Assembly: GCF_025399795.1 (NCBI RefSeq)
Contig: NZ_JAODTZ010000010.1
Location: 62,001-126,000 of the forward strand
Direction: 5' to 3'
DNA length: 64,000 bases
Source of the DNA: Streptomyces rhizosphaerihabitans
Lineage (GTDB): Bacteria > Actinomycetota > Actinomycetes > Streptomycetales > Streptomycetaceae
The notes below the pieces were generated by a model. It did no database searches. It had not been told where the DNA came from and worked only from the letters and a program-made list of their open reading frames with translations. A program made the translations under genes and the position numbers. Shown one piece after another: positions 16,679 to 24,268 of the stretch (the stretch's first letter is position 1; every line of letters starts with the position of its first letter).

Positions 16679-17524
16679 GTGGACGAGCCGATACCCGTGA
16701 CGCGGGCCGTGGATCACGGGACCGCCAAGCTGATGCCCGACGTGGACCGTGCGCGGGCGTGGCTGCTGACCGTGGACGGCGCACCCCAGTCGTACGTCGA
16801 TCTGGACGAGCCGACGCATCTGGAGTTCGAGTACACCCGGCGCCTTGGGCATGTACTGGACACGGTGACGGAACCGGGGCGCGCCCTGGACGTGCTGCAC
16901 CTCGGCGGCGGGGCGCTCACGCTGCCCCGCTACGTCGCGGCCACCCGGCCCGGTTCGCGGCAGGACGTGGTGGAGGCGGACCAGGGCCTGCTGGCCATGA
17001 TCGGCGACTGTCTGCCGGTGCCCGGCGGCGTCGGCATCGAGGTGCACTGCGCCGATGCCCGAACCTGGATCGAAGCCGCGGCCCCCGACTCCACGGACAT
17101 CCTGATCGCGGATGTCTTCGGCGGCTCGCGCGTACCGGCGCACCTGACGTCGACCGCCTACGCCGACGCCGCCGAACGCGTGCTGCGGCCGGGCGGTGTC
17201 TACCTCGCCAACCTCGCGGACGCGGCGCCCTTCGCCTTTCTCCGCTCCCAACTCGCCACGTTCTCCACGGTGTTCGAGGAGATCGCCCTCATCGCCGAAC
17301 CCGGCGTCCTGCGCGGTCGGCGCTTCGGCAACGCGGTGCTCGTGGCCTCCCACCGCCCGCTCGACATGGCCGCCCTGGCCCGTCGCACCGCCGCTGACGC
17401 CTTTCCGGCACGGGTCGAACACGGCCCAGGGCTAAGGGACTTCATCGGCGGGGCCGCTCCGGTGCGCGACGAGAACGCGGTTCCGTCGCCCGAGCCGCCC
17501 GGCGGATCCTTCGGCATCGGCTGA
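16679..17524 (+). CDS. Spermidine-synthase-like methyltransferase-fold protein
   Basis: 281 aa from the GTG at 16679 (VDEPIPVTR); GTGs at 16649 and 16652 would lengthen it. It has the Rossmann-like fold of polyamine aminopropyltransferases: LDVLHLGGGALTLPRYVA as motif I, a DVVEAD acidic strand end, and DILIADVFGG in the position of the catalytic Asp region. The key DxxD set of true spermidine synthases is only partly evident, and actinomycete members of this group lack demonstrated aminopropyl transfer, so the activity is open. It directly follows the tuf3 terminator and is probably transcribed on its own. Confidence 0.8.
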   Translation: MDEPIPVTRAVDHGTAKLMPDVDRARAWLLTVDGAPQSYVDLDEPTHLEFEYTRRLGHVLDTVTEPGRALDVLHLGGGALTLPRYVAATRPGSRQDVVEADQGLLAMIGDCLPVPGGVGIEVHCADARTWIEAAAPDSTDILIADVFGGSRVPAHLTSTAYADAAERVLRPGGVYLANLADAAPFAFLRSQLATFSTVFEEIALIAEPGVLRGRRFGNAVLVASHRPLDMAALARRTAADAFPARVEHGPGLRDFIGGAAPVRDENAVPSPEPPGGSFGIG

Positions 17525-18056
17525 CGCGTGCCCCCGCGCGTGACGCGTGCCCCGCGCGTCGGACACTGGAGCGGCAGCGCTCTGTTGCGCCGCCCGGTCC
17601 GCCGCGTCGGGTTTCCGGACATCCGGGACGCACGACACCGCCGCCGGGACCGCCGGGGCCAGTGGGAGTGGGCCAGTGTCCCGCAGCCCACGGCGCGGGC
17701 GTCCGGCCGAAGGCCGGCTCCACGGGTCCCGCCGCCCCGTGACCGGCGGGACCCTTGCGATCACCCCCGCCGGACGCACGCCCGGTCTTCCCGGGCAAGC
17801 GGTACCTCGACCGGCAACTCGACGACCCGGCCGGACAGGGCGTCGCCGCGGTCCGGCCGATCCGGGACGAGATCGAGCGGCGCATCCGTGCCCTGGTGAC
17901 CGAACTGACCGGACTGACCGGACTCATCGACTGGGCGATCCGTCGTACCGAGCACGCGGCGGCTGCACGCTCCACCCCGTCGGGGGCTTCGCACCCCGGC
18001 TCACCCTCCTTGAAGGTGGTCAGGAGGCTCGAAGCCCCGCGCTTCGGTCTCCGGGC
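17525..18056. other. Gene-free stretch holding an arsC remnant
   Basis: 532 bp between the spermidine-synthase-like gene and the Pro/Gln-rich paralogues. The only interpretable content is the arsC-like fragment at 17785-17907. The remainder is very GC-rich without a convincing reading frame. Confidence 0.5.
17785..17907 (+). pseudogene. Remnant of the C-terminus of an arsenate reductase (ArsC, LMW phosphatase type)
   Basis: One frame reads VFPGKRYLDRQLDDPAGQG and then AVRPIRDEIERRIRALVTEL. This matches the end of thioredoxin/mycothiol-dependent ArsC proteins, where it follows the CGDxCP motif. The upstream part of ArsC (P-loop CxxNxxRS and the redox cysteines) is absent in every frame, and no arsR, arsB or acr3 is nearby. 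The fragment runs on without a stop into unrelated sequence. It is best read as a deletion remnant of an ars locus. Confidence 0.65.
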
Positions 18057-19115
18057 TCAGGAACCTGTCGGGTCGCCGTGCAGCCGTACCGTGCTGAGGA
18101 TCTTCTGCACGGTCGCGTTCGGGATCTCCTCCGAGACGCCCTTGGCGCCATAGAGCGTCCAGGACACGAAGTCGCCCGCCGAGTTCTTGAAGGCGAACGT
18201 GATCGCCTTGCCGTCGGAGTCGCACTTGTCCTTCTTGGCGACGCCCGAGGAGTACGTCGTCGCGACGCTGCCCTTGACTCCCGAAGCCGTGGTGTACGCC
18301 TGGGGCTTGCCGATCTTCAGCAGCTTCTTCGAGGCGTCCTTCTGGTCCGTGTAGCCGCCGAAGACCCACCACGCGGAATCATTGCGCGCCACGTCGTCGG
18401 TGTTCTTCGCACCGCTCTGGCCCTTGGTGCCTGCGGCGGCCAGTGCCGAGTCGCTCGTGTTGCCGTCCTTGTCGTCGTCCGACGTGCACCACTTCTCCTT
18501 GAGGAACGCGGGCGCGGACATGCCGATGAGTACGGAGCCGTCGCCCTTCTTGTCGTCCTCGAAGCCGATGAAGGTGCCGGGCGTCTTGACATCCCAGTCC
18601 GCCGGTACGTCGAAGGCGGTGCCCCACTTGGGGTTCACGACCACCTTCCAGCCGGCGATCGTCGCCTTCTCCTCGTCGCCGCCGCGCGGGTTGCCGTCGC
18701 TCCCGCTCGCGCTCGCGCTCGGCGACGTGGCGGCCGACGCCTTCGGGGACTTGGACGTGTCGGCGCCCGCCTTGTCGTCCTTGCCGCCACCGCCCAGGAC
18801 GAGGAATCCGGTGACTCCGGCGGCGATCACGACCACCGAGGCCGCGACGATCGCGGTGATCTTCGTCTTGTTGCCGCCACCGCCACCGCCACCGCCACCG
18901 CCGCCGGGTGCCTGGGGCGCGCCGAGGGGGTCCGACGGGGCTCCCCACTGAGGCTGTCCCGGCTGCGGTCCGTACGGGCCCGGCTGCTGCGGATACCCCG
19001 GCTGCTGGTATCCGGGCTGCTGGTACGGATTCGGCTGCTGGTACCCCGGCTGCTGGTACGGGTTCTGGTCCTGCGGGTTCTGCTCGCCCCCGGGCGGCTG
19101 CTGTCCTGGCCACAT
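18057..19115 (-). CDS. Pro/Gln/Tyr-rich single-pass membrane protein, paralogue A
   Basis: 352 aa. Residues 1-60 are a cytosolic low-complexity region of GYQQPNPYQQP-type repeats. A run of 11 glycines follows, then one membrane helix (ITAIVAASVVVIAAGVTGFLVL), a Ser/Ala/Asp-rich linker, and an extracellular domain from IAGWKVVVNPKWGTAFDVPADW to the C-terminus with two widely spaced cysteines (EKWC, KDKC). The ATG at 19113-19115 was chosen because the neighbouring paralogue starts identically. The family is common in Streptomyces; its function is unknown. Confidence 0.85.
   Translation of the reverse strand: MWPGQQPPGGEQNPQDQNPYQQPGYQQPNPYQQPGYQQPGYPQQPGPYGPQPGQPQWGAPSDPLGAPQAPGGGGGGGGGGGNKTKITAIVAASVVVIAAGVTGFLVLGGGGKDDKAGADTSKSPKASAATSPSASASGSDGNPRGGDEEKATIAGWKVVVNPKWGTAFDVPADWDVKTPGTFIGFEDDKKGDGSVLIGMSAPAFLKEKWCTSDDDKDGNTSDSALAAAGTKGQSGAKNTDDVARNDSAWWVFGGYTDQKDASKKLLKIGKPQAYTTASGVKGSVATTYSSGVAKKDKCDSDGKAITFAFKNSAGDFVSWTLYGAKGVSEEIPNATVQKILSTVRLHGDPTGS
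18868..18905. repeat. CCGCCA-type trinucleotide run encoding poly-Gly
   Basis: An almost perfect CCACCG iteration encodes the 11-Gly run just before the membrane helix of paralogue A. Paralogue B lacks it. Such a run can change length in frame. Confidence 0.75.
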
Positions 19116-19229
19116 GGCCGGTAACGATAGAGGGGCTTGTGACCCGAGTGCCATGGCGGTCCCCGAAACGACCGTGCCGCCAGGCCACTTGTCCCATTGA
19201 TCCCGGCTCGGGACTCCGTCCGATCCGAT

Positions 19230-20261
19230 TCAGGATCCCGTCGGGTCGCCGTGCAGACGTACGGTGCTCAGGATCTTCAGGATGGTCGCGTCGGGGATCT
19301 CGTCCTTCACGCCGGTGGCTCCGTAAAGGTTCCACGCCACGTAGTCGCCCACCGAGTTCTTGAACCCGAACGTGATGGCCTTGCCGTCGCTCGCGCACTT
19401 GCCCTTCCGGGGAGTGTTCTTGGACCTGGCCCAGGCGATGCTGCCCGTGACGCCCGATTTCGTGGTGTACGGCTTGGCCTTCTCGTCGAAGGTGAGGCTC
19501 TTCTTGTCCGGCTGGGTGTAGCCGCCGAACACCCACCAGGGGACCTGGTTCACGGCGACCTCGTCGGTGCTCTTCGCTCCGCTCGCGCCCTTGGTGCCCG
19601 CGGCGCCGAGCGCGGTGTCCTCCGTACGGCCGTCCCTGTCGTCGTCGGACGAACACCACTTGGACTTGAAGTACGCGGGCGCCGACATCACGATCAGCGG
19701 TTTGTCGTCGGCTTTCGCGTTGTCCTTCTCGAATCCGATCGAGGTGCCCGGCGAGGCCACCTCCCAGTTCGCGGGGACGTCGAAGGCCGTTCCCCACTTG
19801 GGATTGACGACGACCTTCCAGCCGGCGACCGTCGGCTGCTCGCCCGCACCGCCGCGCGGGTCGCCGTCGGAGGGCGACCCGCTCGGGTCCTTCGGGGCGC
19901 TCGTCGTGGGGTTCGCGTCCTTGCCGCTGTCGCCGCCGTCGGCCTTGTCGTCCTTGCTCCCGCCGAGCAGGAGCGCGCCCGTCACCCCGGCGGCCACGAC
20001 CACGGCGCCGGCCGCCACGATCGCGATCACCTTCGTCCGGTTGCCGTTCCCGCGCGGCGGCTCGGGCGCGCCCGCGGGAGCCGGTGCGCCCCACTGAGGC
20101 TGTCCTGGCTGCGGTCCGTACGGGCCCGGCTGCTGCGGATACCCGGGCTGCTGGTATCCGGGCTGCTGATAGGGGTTCGGCTGCTGGTACCCCGGCTGCT
20201 GGTACGGGTTCTGGTCCTGCGGGTTCTGCTCGCCTCCGGGCGGCTGCTGTCCTGGCCACAT
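19230..20261 (-). CDS. Pro/Gln/Tyr-rich single-pass membrane protein, paralogue B
   Basis: 343 aa with the same architecture as its downstream neighbour: an N-terminal 60-residue GYQQP-rich segment that is identical residue for residue in the two proteins, one membrane helix (VIAIVAAGAVVVAAGVTGALLL), an acidic linker, and a C-terminal domain starting VAGWKVVVNPKWGTAFDVPANW. Both end in ILSTVRLHGDPTGS. The middle regions have diverged clearly, so the identical ends suggest gene conversion or strong constraint. It precedes paralogue A by 114 bp and is probably co-transcribed with it. Confidence 0.85.
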   Translation of the reverse strand: MWPGQQPPGGEQNPQDQNPYQQPGYQQPNPYQQPGYQQPGYPQQPGPYGPQPGQPQWGAPAPAGAPEPPRGNGNRTKVIAIVAAGAVVVAAGVTGALLLGGSKDDKADGGDSGKDANPTTSAPKDPSGSPSDGDPRGGAGEQPTVAGWKVVVNPKWGTAFDVPANWEVASPGTSIGFEKDNAKADDKPLIVMSAPAYFKSKWCSSDDDRDGRTEDTALGAAGTKGASGAKSTDEVAVNQVPWWVFGGYTQPDKKSLTFDEKAKPYTTKSGVTGSIAWARSKNTPRKGKCASDGKAITFGFKNSVGDYVAWNLYGATGVKDEIPDATILKILSTVRLHGDPTGS

Positions 20262-20391
20262 GGGCAGTCACGTTAGTGGCGTCTGTGAAACGTTTCTGTC
20301 ACCGCGTTTCGTCAGGCCTGTACCGGAGTGCGTCTCCGCCTGTACCGCTGATCGACTTCGGCGTCAGGCGTCCGGGCTGGTCAAGAATTGC

Positions 20392-20403
20392 TACCCATGG
20401 GTA
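20392..20403. promoter_or_regulatory. Perfect 12-bp palindrome TACCCATGGGTA
   Basis: This lies 10 bp upstream of the thioesterase start codon, where it would overlap the promoter or leader. A TetR- or MarR-type repressor site is possible; no such gene is adjacent to it. Confidence 0.45.
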
Positions 20404-20413
20404 ACATCGCGGT

Positions 20414-20866
20414 ATGAGCGCAGACCAGATGACGATCGGCGAGATGCTCGCCGCGACCGTGCCGATGGCCCGGACCTTGAACCTCGATTTCGTGGAGACC
20501 ACTCCGGAGAAGGCCGTCGTGGCTCTCCCGGACCAGGGCGACTTCCACAACCACGTCGGCGGACCGCACGCCGGGGCCATGTTCACGCTGGGGGAGTCGG
20601 CGAGTGGGGCGATCGTTCTCGCCGCCTTCGGGGACCAGCTCTCCCGCGCCGTACCGCTCGCGGTCAGCGCCGAGATCGCGTACAAGAAGCTCGCGATGGG
20701 CCCCGTCACGGCCACCGCGACGCTCGGACGGCCCGCTGCCGACGTCGTCGCCGAACTCGACGCCGGTCAGCGCCCCGAGTTCCCCGTCGCCATCGCCATC
20801 CAGCGAGCTGACGGCGCCGTGACCGGCGAGATGACCGTGATCTGGACGCTCCGCCCGAACGGTTAG
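20414..20866 (+). CDS. DUF4442 hotdog-fold protein (thioesterase-like)
   Basis: 150 aa. The hotdog helix region is FHNHVGGPHAGAMFTLGES, matching the HGG-type segment of acyl-CoA thioesterase relatives, followed by strands AVSAEIAYKKLAMGPVTATA. The family is usually annotated DUF4442; hydrolysis of acyl-CoA is likely but unproven. The ATG at 20414 is close to the palindrome at 20392. It ends in a terminator-like hairpin facing the PIG-L gene. Confidence 0.8.
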   Translation: MSADQMTIGEMLAATVPMARTLNLDFVETTPEKAVVALPDQGDFHNHVGGPHAGAMFTLGESASGAIVLAAFGDQLSRAVPLAVSAEIAYKKLAMGPVTATATLGRPAADVVAELDAGQRPEFPVAIAIQRADGAVTGEMTVIWTLRPNG

Positions 20867-20887
20867 GAACACGCTGTATGAATGCGG

Positions 20888-20919
20888 CTCCCTGGCCGGT
20901 CAGGCAGGCCGCCAGGGAG
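20888..20919. terminator. Hairpin after the DUF4442 gene
   Basis: Perfect 9-bp arms CTCCCTGGC / GCCAGGGAG around a 14-nt loop, 22 bp past the stop, between convergent genes. Confidence 0.6.
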
Positions 20920-21078
20920 ATCTCGTCGCGACCGGGTGGCTCGGCGACTCGAAGAACGTTGACTGCACCTGCGTCTTCGGCGTCGCTGTCGACCGCGTTC
21001 CCCCACCCGGATTGCCGTACCTCGCCCGGTCGTTGTCGTGCGGTCGACGAGCCTTCCCCGGCCGGTCGGACGGGCGGA

Positions 21079-21912
21079 TCAGCGCAGGCCGGCGAAGAGA
21101 TCGCTCTCGGGTACGGCCGCGCCGGTGGCGTCCTGGACACGTACGAAGGTCTCGATGCCCATCAACTCGCCGAACCTTTCCTTGCCCATCTTGAGGAAGA
21201 AGATGTTCTCGCCCTGACTGGCGTGTGCGGCCAACGCGTCGAACTTCTGACCGCTGAACGCGGTGGTGTCCACCCACGTGGTGATCTCATCGTCGGGGAG
21301 GCCGATCTCGGCCATCGCGGCGGCCTCGGCAGGATCCGGCTCCGGCATGTCCTCATGAAACTCGCGCATGATCTCGCCGAACCGCTGCATCATCGAGCGG
21401 GGCATCGTGGTCCAGTACACCTTCGGTGTCAGCGCGGTCATCTCCAGCGCCGCCATCGTGATGCGGTGGGCCTGGATGTGGTCGGGGTGGCCGTAGAAGC
21501 CGTTCTCGTCGTAGGTGACGACCACATCAGGCCGATAGTGCCGCATGAGTTCCGCGAGTCGGGCCGCGCCTTCCTGCACGGGGGTCCGCCAGAAGGATCC
21601 GGGGGCGTCGTTGCTCGGCCAGCCCGTCATCCCGGAGTCGGCGTAGTCCAGCGTCTCCAGATCGCTGACCTTCAGGACGTCACGGCTCGCCTCAAGTTCT
21701 TGACGGCGCATCAAGGCGACCGCCGCCGGATCGTGCCCGGGATCGCCCGGCTTGACACCCTCCGGTCCGTCACCGCAACCGCCGTCGGTACACGTCACGA
21801 GAACCGTGCGGATGCCTTCCGCCGCGTACCGCGCGAGGACCCCTCCGGTTCCGGTGGCCTCGTCGTCGGGGTGGGCGTGTACTGCCATGAGCGTCAAGGG
21901 CCGGTCGGTCAT
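21079..21912 (-). CDS. PIG-L family deacetylase (Mca/MshB-like)
   Basis: 277 aa zinc-dependent N-deacetylase fold. The metal motif HAHPDDE lies at residues 12-18 and the second ligand region is GFYGHPDHIQAHR. The ATG at 21910-21912 follows AGGAGG. In actinomycetes the group includes MshB (mycothiol synthesis) and Mca (mycothiol conjugate amidase, detoxification). The length, the YAAEGIRTVLVTCTDGGCG block and the C-terminal GIETFVRV region are Mca/MshB-like, but the GCGDGPEGV loop differs from classical Mca, so the substrate is left open. Confidence 0.85.
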   Translation of the reverse strand: MTDRPLTLMAVHAHPDDEATGTGGVLARYAAEGIRTVLVTCTDGGCGDGPEGVKPGDPGHDPAAVALMRRQELEASRDVLKVSDLETLDYADSGMTGWPSNDAPGSFWRTPVQEGAARLAELMRHYRPDVVVTYDENGFYGHPDHIQAHRITMAALEMTALTPKVYWTTMPRSMMQRFGEIMREFHEDMPEPDPAEAAAMAEIGLPDDEITTWVDTTAFSGQKFDALAAHASQGENIFFLKMGKERFGELMGIETFVRVQDATGAAVPESDLFAGLR

Positions 21913-22395
21913 GAAACAGTCCTCCTGCAGAAATACGTCTTGGTCCGAGTGCGCGGCGGGCGTACCGCGACCGTGGGGCCCGGATCCTGCTGGAGCGGAC
22001 GACCTTGTGGTCTCCGTGTTCCCCGCCCGTGCGGCGCCGGTCCCTCGGTCGGTGCAACCGTGCCGGCCGGACCGCCTGTTCCCGGAGCGGCCGCTCGGCC
22101 TTCCAGGCATCGGCGTTTCGACGCGAACGAGATGCAGGCGCGGCCTGCTGTCCTGTCGTAGCGCATCTGTCAGATAGCCAGCCGTTGGCCTGCTGGGATG
22201 CCAGGTCGTTCGAGGAGGCGGACGCCCGGGGTTCTCGAACGACCTGGCTTTCGCCGAAGTCGCGATCTCGATAGAGGCAGAACCTCCGGTGGAGGGGGTC
22301 CTGGGTTGCTGGGGCGGTGTGGATCCGTGCGAATCGTCGGCTACCGCCCGCGGAGTGGAGGAGTGCCGTCACCTGCGCGGTCTCGGCCCGCGGGC
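21913..22395. other. Gene-free region with a 15-bp perfect inverted repeat
   Basis: 483 bp upstream of the PIG-L gene and downstream of the DUF1772 gene, both on the minus strand. Apart from the long inverted repeat at 22200-22248, no coding or repetitive structure is evident. Confidence 0.5.
22200..22248. terminator. 15-bp perfect inverted repeat
   Basis: Arms GCCAGGTCGTTCGAG (22200-22214) and CTCGAACGACCTGGC (22234-22248) with a 19-nt loop. It is 148 bp downstream of the DUF1772 stop, so a terminator is plausible. The moderate GC content of the arms and the long loop would also fit a recombination or protein-binding site. Confidence 0.45.
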
Positions 22396-22842
22396 TCAGG
22401 CGAGGGCGGCGACGAGCAGGGTGAAGGCGGCGATGATGACGGCGACGCGGACGTAGTGGAAGCGTTCCCAGCGGCGCAACTGCTGCTTCCAGTCGGCGGG
22501 CCGGTTGTCAGGGGTCCACGTCTTGTTCAGGTTGTTGATCGGGACGAGCAGCAGGATCGACATGACCACGCTGAGCATCAGCAGCGCGCCGGCGGTGACG
22601 ACGAGGCCGGTGCCGTGGTGGTGCCATCCGGCGATGGCCCAGACCACGACGAGGACGAGCGAGCCGATGTACCAGACCGGCATCACGGCGCCGAGCATCC
22701 GGCCCCCGTGGGCATGGCCGAGTTGGCCGCTGTCCTCGGGGAGTGCGTTGAGGATCGGGTTCATGACGAAGGCGACAGAGAACTCCACCCCCACCATCAG
22801 GCCGACGATCACGGTGGTGACGACCTCGAGTGCATCGAGCAT
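22396..22842 (-). CDS. DUF1772 (anthrone-oxygenase-like) membrane protein
   Basis: 148 aa with four predicted membrane helices (about residues 5-28, 50-70, 78-100 and 126-147). Between helices 3 and 4 lie the family features VPINNLNKTW and WKQQLRRWERFHYVRV. Homologues are annotated as DUF1772 or anthrone-oxygenase-like; enzymatic activity is uncertain. It is divergent from a TetR gene and their shared promoter contains two matched dyads, so this gene is very likely the TetR target. Confidence 0.85.
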   Translation of the reverse strand: MLDALEVVTTVIVGLMVGVEFSVAFVMNPILNALPEDSGQLGHAHGGRMLGAVMPVWYIGSLVLVVVWAIAGWHHHGTGLVVTAGALLMLSVVMSILLLVPINNLNKTWTPDNRPADWKQQLRRWERFHYVRVAVIIAAFTLLVAALA

Positions 22843-22860
22843 GATGACCCCTCCTGGGAT

Positions 22861-22873
22861 ATAGCGCCGCTAG
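22861..22873. promoter_or_regulatory. TetR operator candidate, site 1
   Basis: ATAGC-GCC-GCTAG, 18 bp upstream of the DUF1772 start, shares arms and spacer length with site 2 at 22912. Confidence 0.6.
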
Positions 22874-22911
22874 GTGATGAGGCAACGCTAGTCCTGCTGC
22901 CGCTCCGTTGT

Positions 22912-22924
22912 CTAGCGATGCTAG
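22912..22924. promoter_or_regulatory. TetR operator candidate, site 2
   Basis: Perfect CTAGC-GAT-GCTAG ending 9 bp before the tetR ATG. It is 51 bp centre to centre from site 1, with a further GCTAG half-site between them. Repression of both divergent genes is expected. Confidence 0.65.
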
Positions 22925-22933
22925 GATCGAATC

Positions 22934-23512
22934 ATGTCGGTACAGGAACGCAAGCAGCGCGAACGGGCGGAGCGCGAGCGCCTCATCGTGGCGACGGCCC
23001 GCGAACTCGCCGAGCGGCAGGGCTGGGACGCGGTCACCACCCGCCGGCTCGCCGAGCGCATCGAGTACAGCCAGCCCGTCCTCTACAGTCACTTCCGCGG
23101 CAAACGGGAGATCATCGGCGCCGTCGCCCTCGAGGGCGCTGCCGAGCTGGCCGCGGCGGTGCGGGCCGCGACCTCCACCGTGGACGGCCCGCGTGAGCGG
23201 GTCACCGCCCTCGCCCTCGCCTACCTCGACTTCGCCGAACGCAATCCGGCGGTCTACGACGCCATCTTCCAGCTCGACGGCGGTCTGGCGTTCGCACACG
23301 AGGACACCCCGGAGCCCTTGAAGGACGCCTTCGCCGCGCTGCTGGAGAGCCTGGGCGAGGTCGCCGGGGACGGTGTCCACCCGGGGCTGTTCACCGAGGT
23401 GTTCTGGGCGTCCCTGCACGGCCTTGCGACCCTGACCCGGGCCGGACGGCTGCTGCCGGAGGACGCCGCGCCGAGGGTGGAGCTGCTGGTGGACCGGCTC
23501 GCCATGGCCTGA
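22934..23512 (+). CDS. TetR-family transcriptional regulator
   Basis: 192 aa. The N-terminal helix-turn-helix covers about residues 15-62, with the characteristic TTRRLAERIEYSQPVLYSHFRGKREII. The C-terminal ligand domain resembles the TetR_C/WHG-type group (YLDFAERNPAVYDAIF; FWASLHGLATLTRAGRL). The inducer cannot be inferred. It is divergent from the DUF1772 gene with matched operators in the gap. Confidence 0.92.
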   Translation: MSVQERKQRERAERERLIVATARELAERQGWDAVTTRRLAERIEYSQPVLYSHFRGKREIIGAVALEGAAELAAAVRAATSTVDGPRERVTALALAYLDFAERNPAVYDAIFQLDGGLAFAHEDTPEPLKDAFAALLESLGEVAGDGVHPGLFTEVFWASLHGLATLTRAGRLLPEDAAPRVELLVDRLAMA

Positions 23513-23531
23513 CACGCTGTCCGAACGGACG

Positions 23532-23560
23532 GGCAGCCGGGGTCTTCCGGCCCGGCTGCC
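23532..23560. terminator. Bidirectional hairpin between tetR and paaI-like genes
   Basis: Perfect 10-bp stem GGCAGCCGGG / CCCGGCTGCC with a 9-nt loop, located between two convergent stops. Confidence 0.75.
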
Positions 23561-23600
23561 GGCCTACGGCATCGCTTCTGGTCACTCGCCCCGGCCCCGG

Positions 23601-24005
23601 TCAGCGGCGCGGTGCCCGTACGCTCACCGTCTGGGTGACCCGGGTGCAGAGCTGTTGCCGGTCGTCCTCGATGTCGCACTCCACGACCGCCGTGTCGCGT
23701 CCGACCCGCAGCACGCGGGCCTTCGCGTACGCGGCACCCTCGCGAACGGGCCGCAGGAAATGGGTGGTGGAGGTGGTGGTGGCGGGAACGGCGCCCGCGG
23801 GGCCGTTCAGCGCGGCGCACACCGCCGAGGCGACGTCGGCCAGGCCCATCAGCGCGCCACCGTGCAACCCGCCGCCCACGGTGGACAGTTCGGGCACGAA
23901 GTCGAGTTCGGCATCCACTCCCTCTGCCGACAGGGCGGTGAAGCGTACGCCCAGCGTCCTGGCGTAGGGGGCCATGGCGTATATGTCTTCGGCGGTGACG
24001 GTCAC
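23601..24005 (-). CDS. PaaI-family hotdog thioesterase
   Basis: 134 aa. The PaaI-type motif GGGLHGGALMGLADVASAVC spans residues 45-64, with the general base Asp in the following helix, then STTHFLRPVREGAAYAKARVLRVGRDTAVVE. Family members hydrolyse aromatic or fatty acyl-CoA in the cytosol. The C-terminus reads TRVTQTVSVRAPRR. It is the second hotdog protein within 3.5 kb, but the two are different subfamilies and not tandem duplicates. Confidence 0.88.
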   Translation of the reverse strand: MTVTAEDIYAMAPYARTLGVRFTALSAEGVDAELDFVPELSTVGGGLHGGALMGLADVASAVCAALNGPAGAVPATTTSTTHFLRPVREGAAYAKARVLRVGRDTAVVECDIEDDRQQLCTRVTQTVSVRAPRR

Positions 24006-24268
24006 AGCGAGCTCCTTGTGGGAGACGTGGGGCGGAAGTTGGTGATCCGTTCTATCAACTCCTGTGAAGGCAAGGGGAGTTCCAGCAGCGGAGAGCGTGA
24101 ATGTGATTCTGTCCTTCGCCCCGGAACCGGGGCCGCGCGCCCCGGGTCACCCCGCCGGGCGCCAATCGTGCGGCGAACACAATGCGTCGTTCAGCTGACT
24201 GCCACTGCCCGGCCACAGCCGGTCAGCACCGTGCCTCTTGACCCCAATCTCGTTCACCTGGAGGGCAC

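Noticed and set aside
18379-20271. 630-codon minus-strand frame across both paralogues
   Set aside because: It is a shifted reading of the two Pro/Gln-rich genes and their gap, producing Arg/Gly-rich nonsense.
22200-22248. Phage or integrative-element attachment site
   Set aside because: No tRNA gene, integrase or matching direct repeat is present in the window.
24189-24262. PHO box for the LamG metallophosphatase
   Set aside because: Two GTTCA-type 11-mers exist (24189 and 24252) but are 63 bp apart and one overlaps the ribosome binding site; a functional box needs adjacent units.
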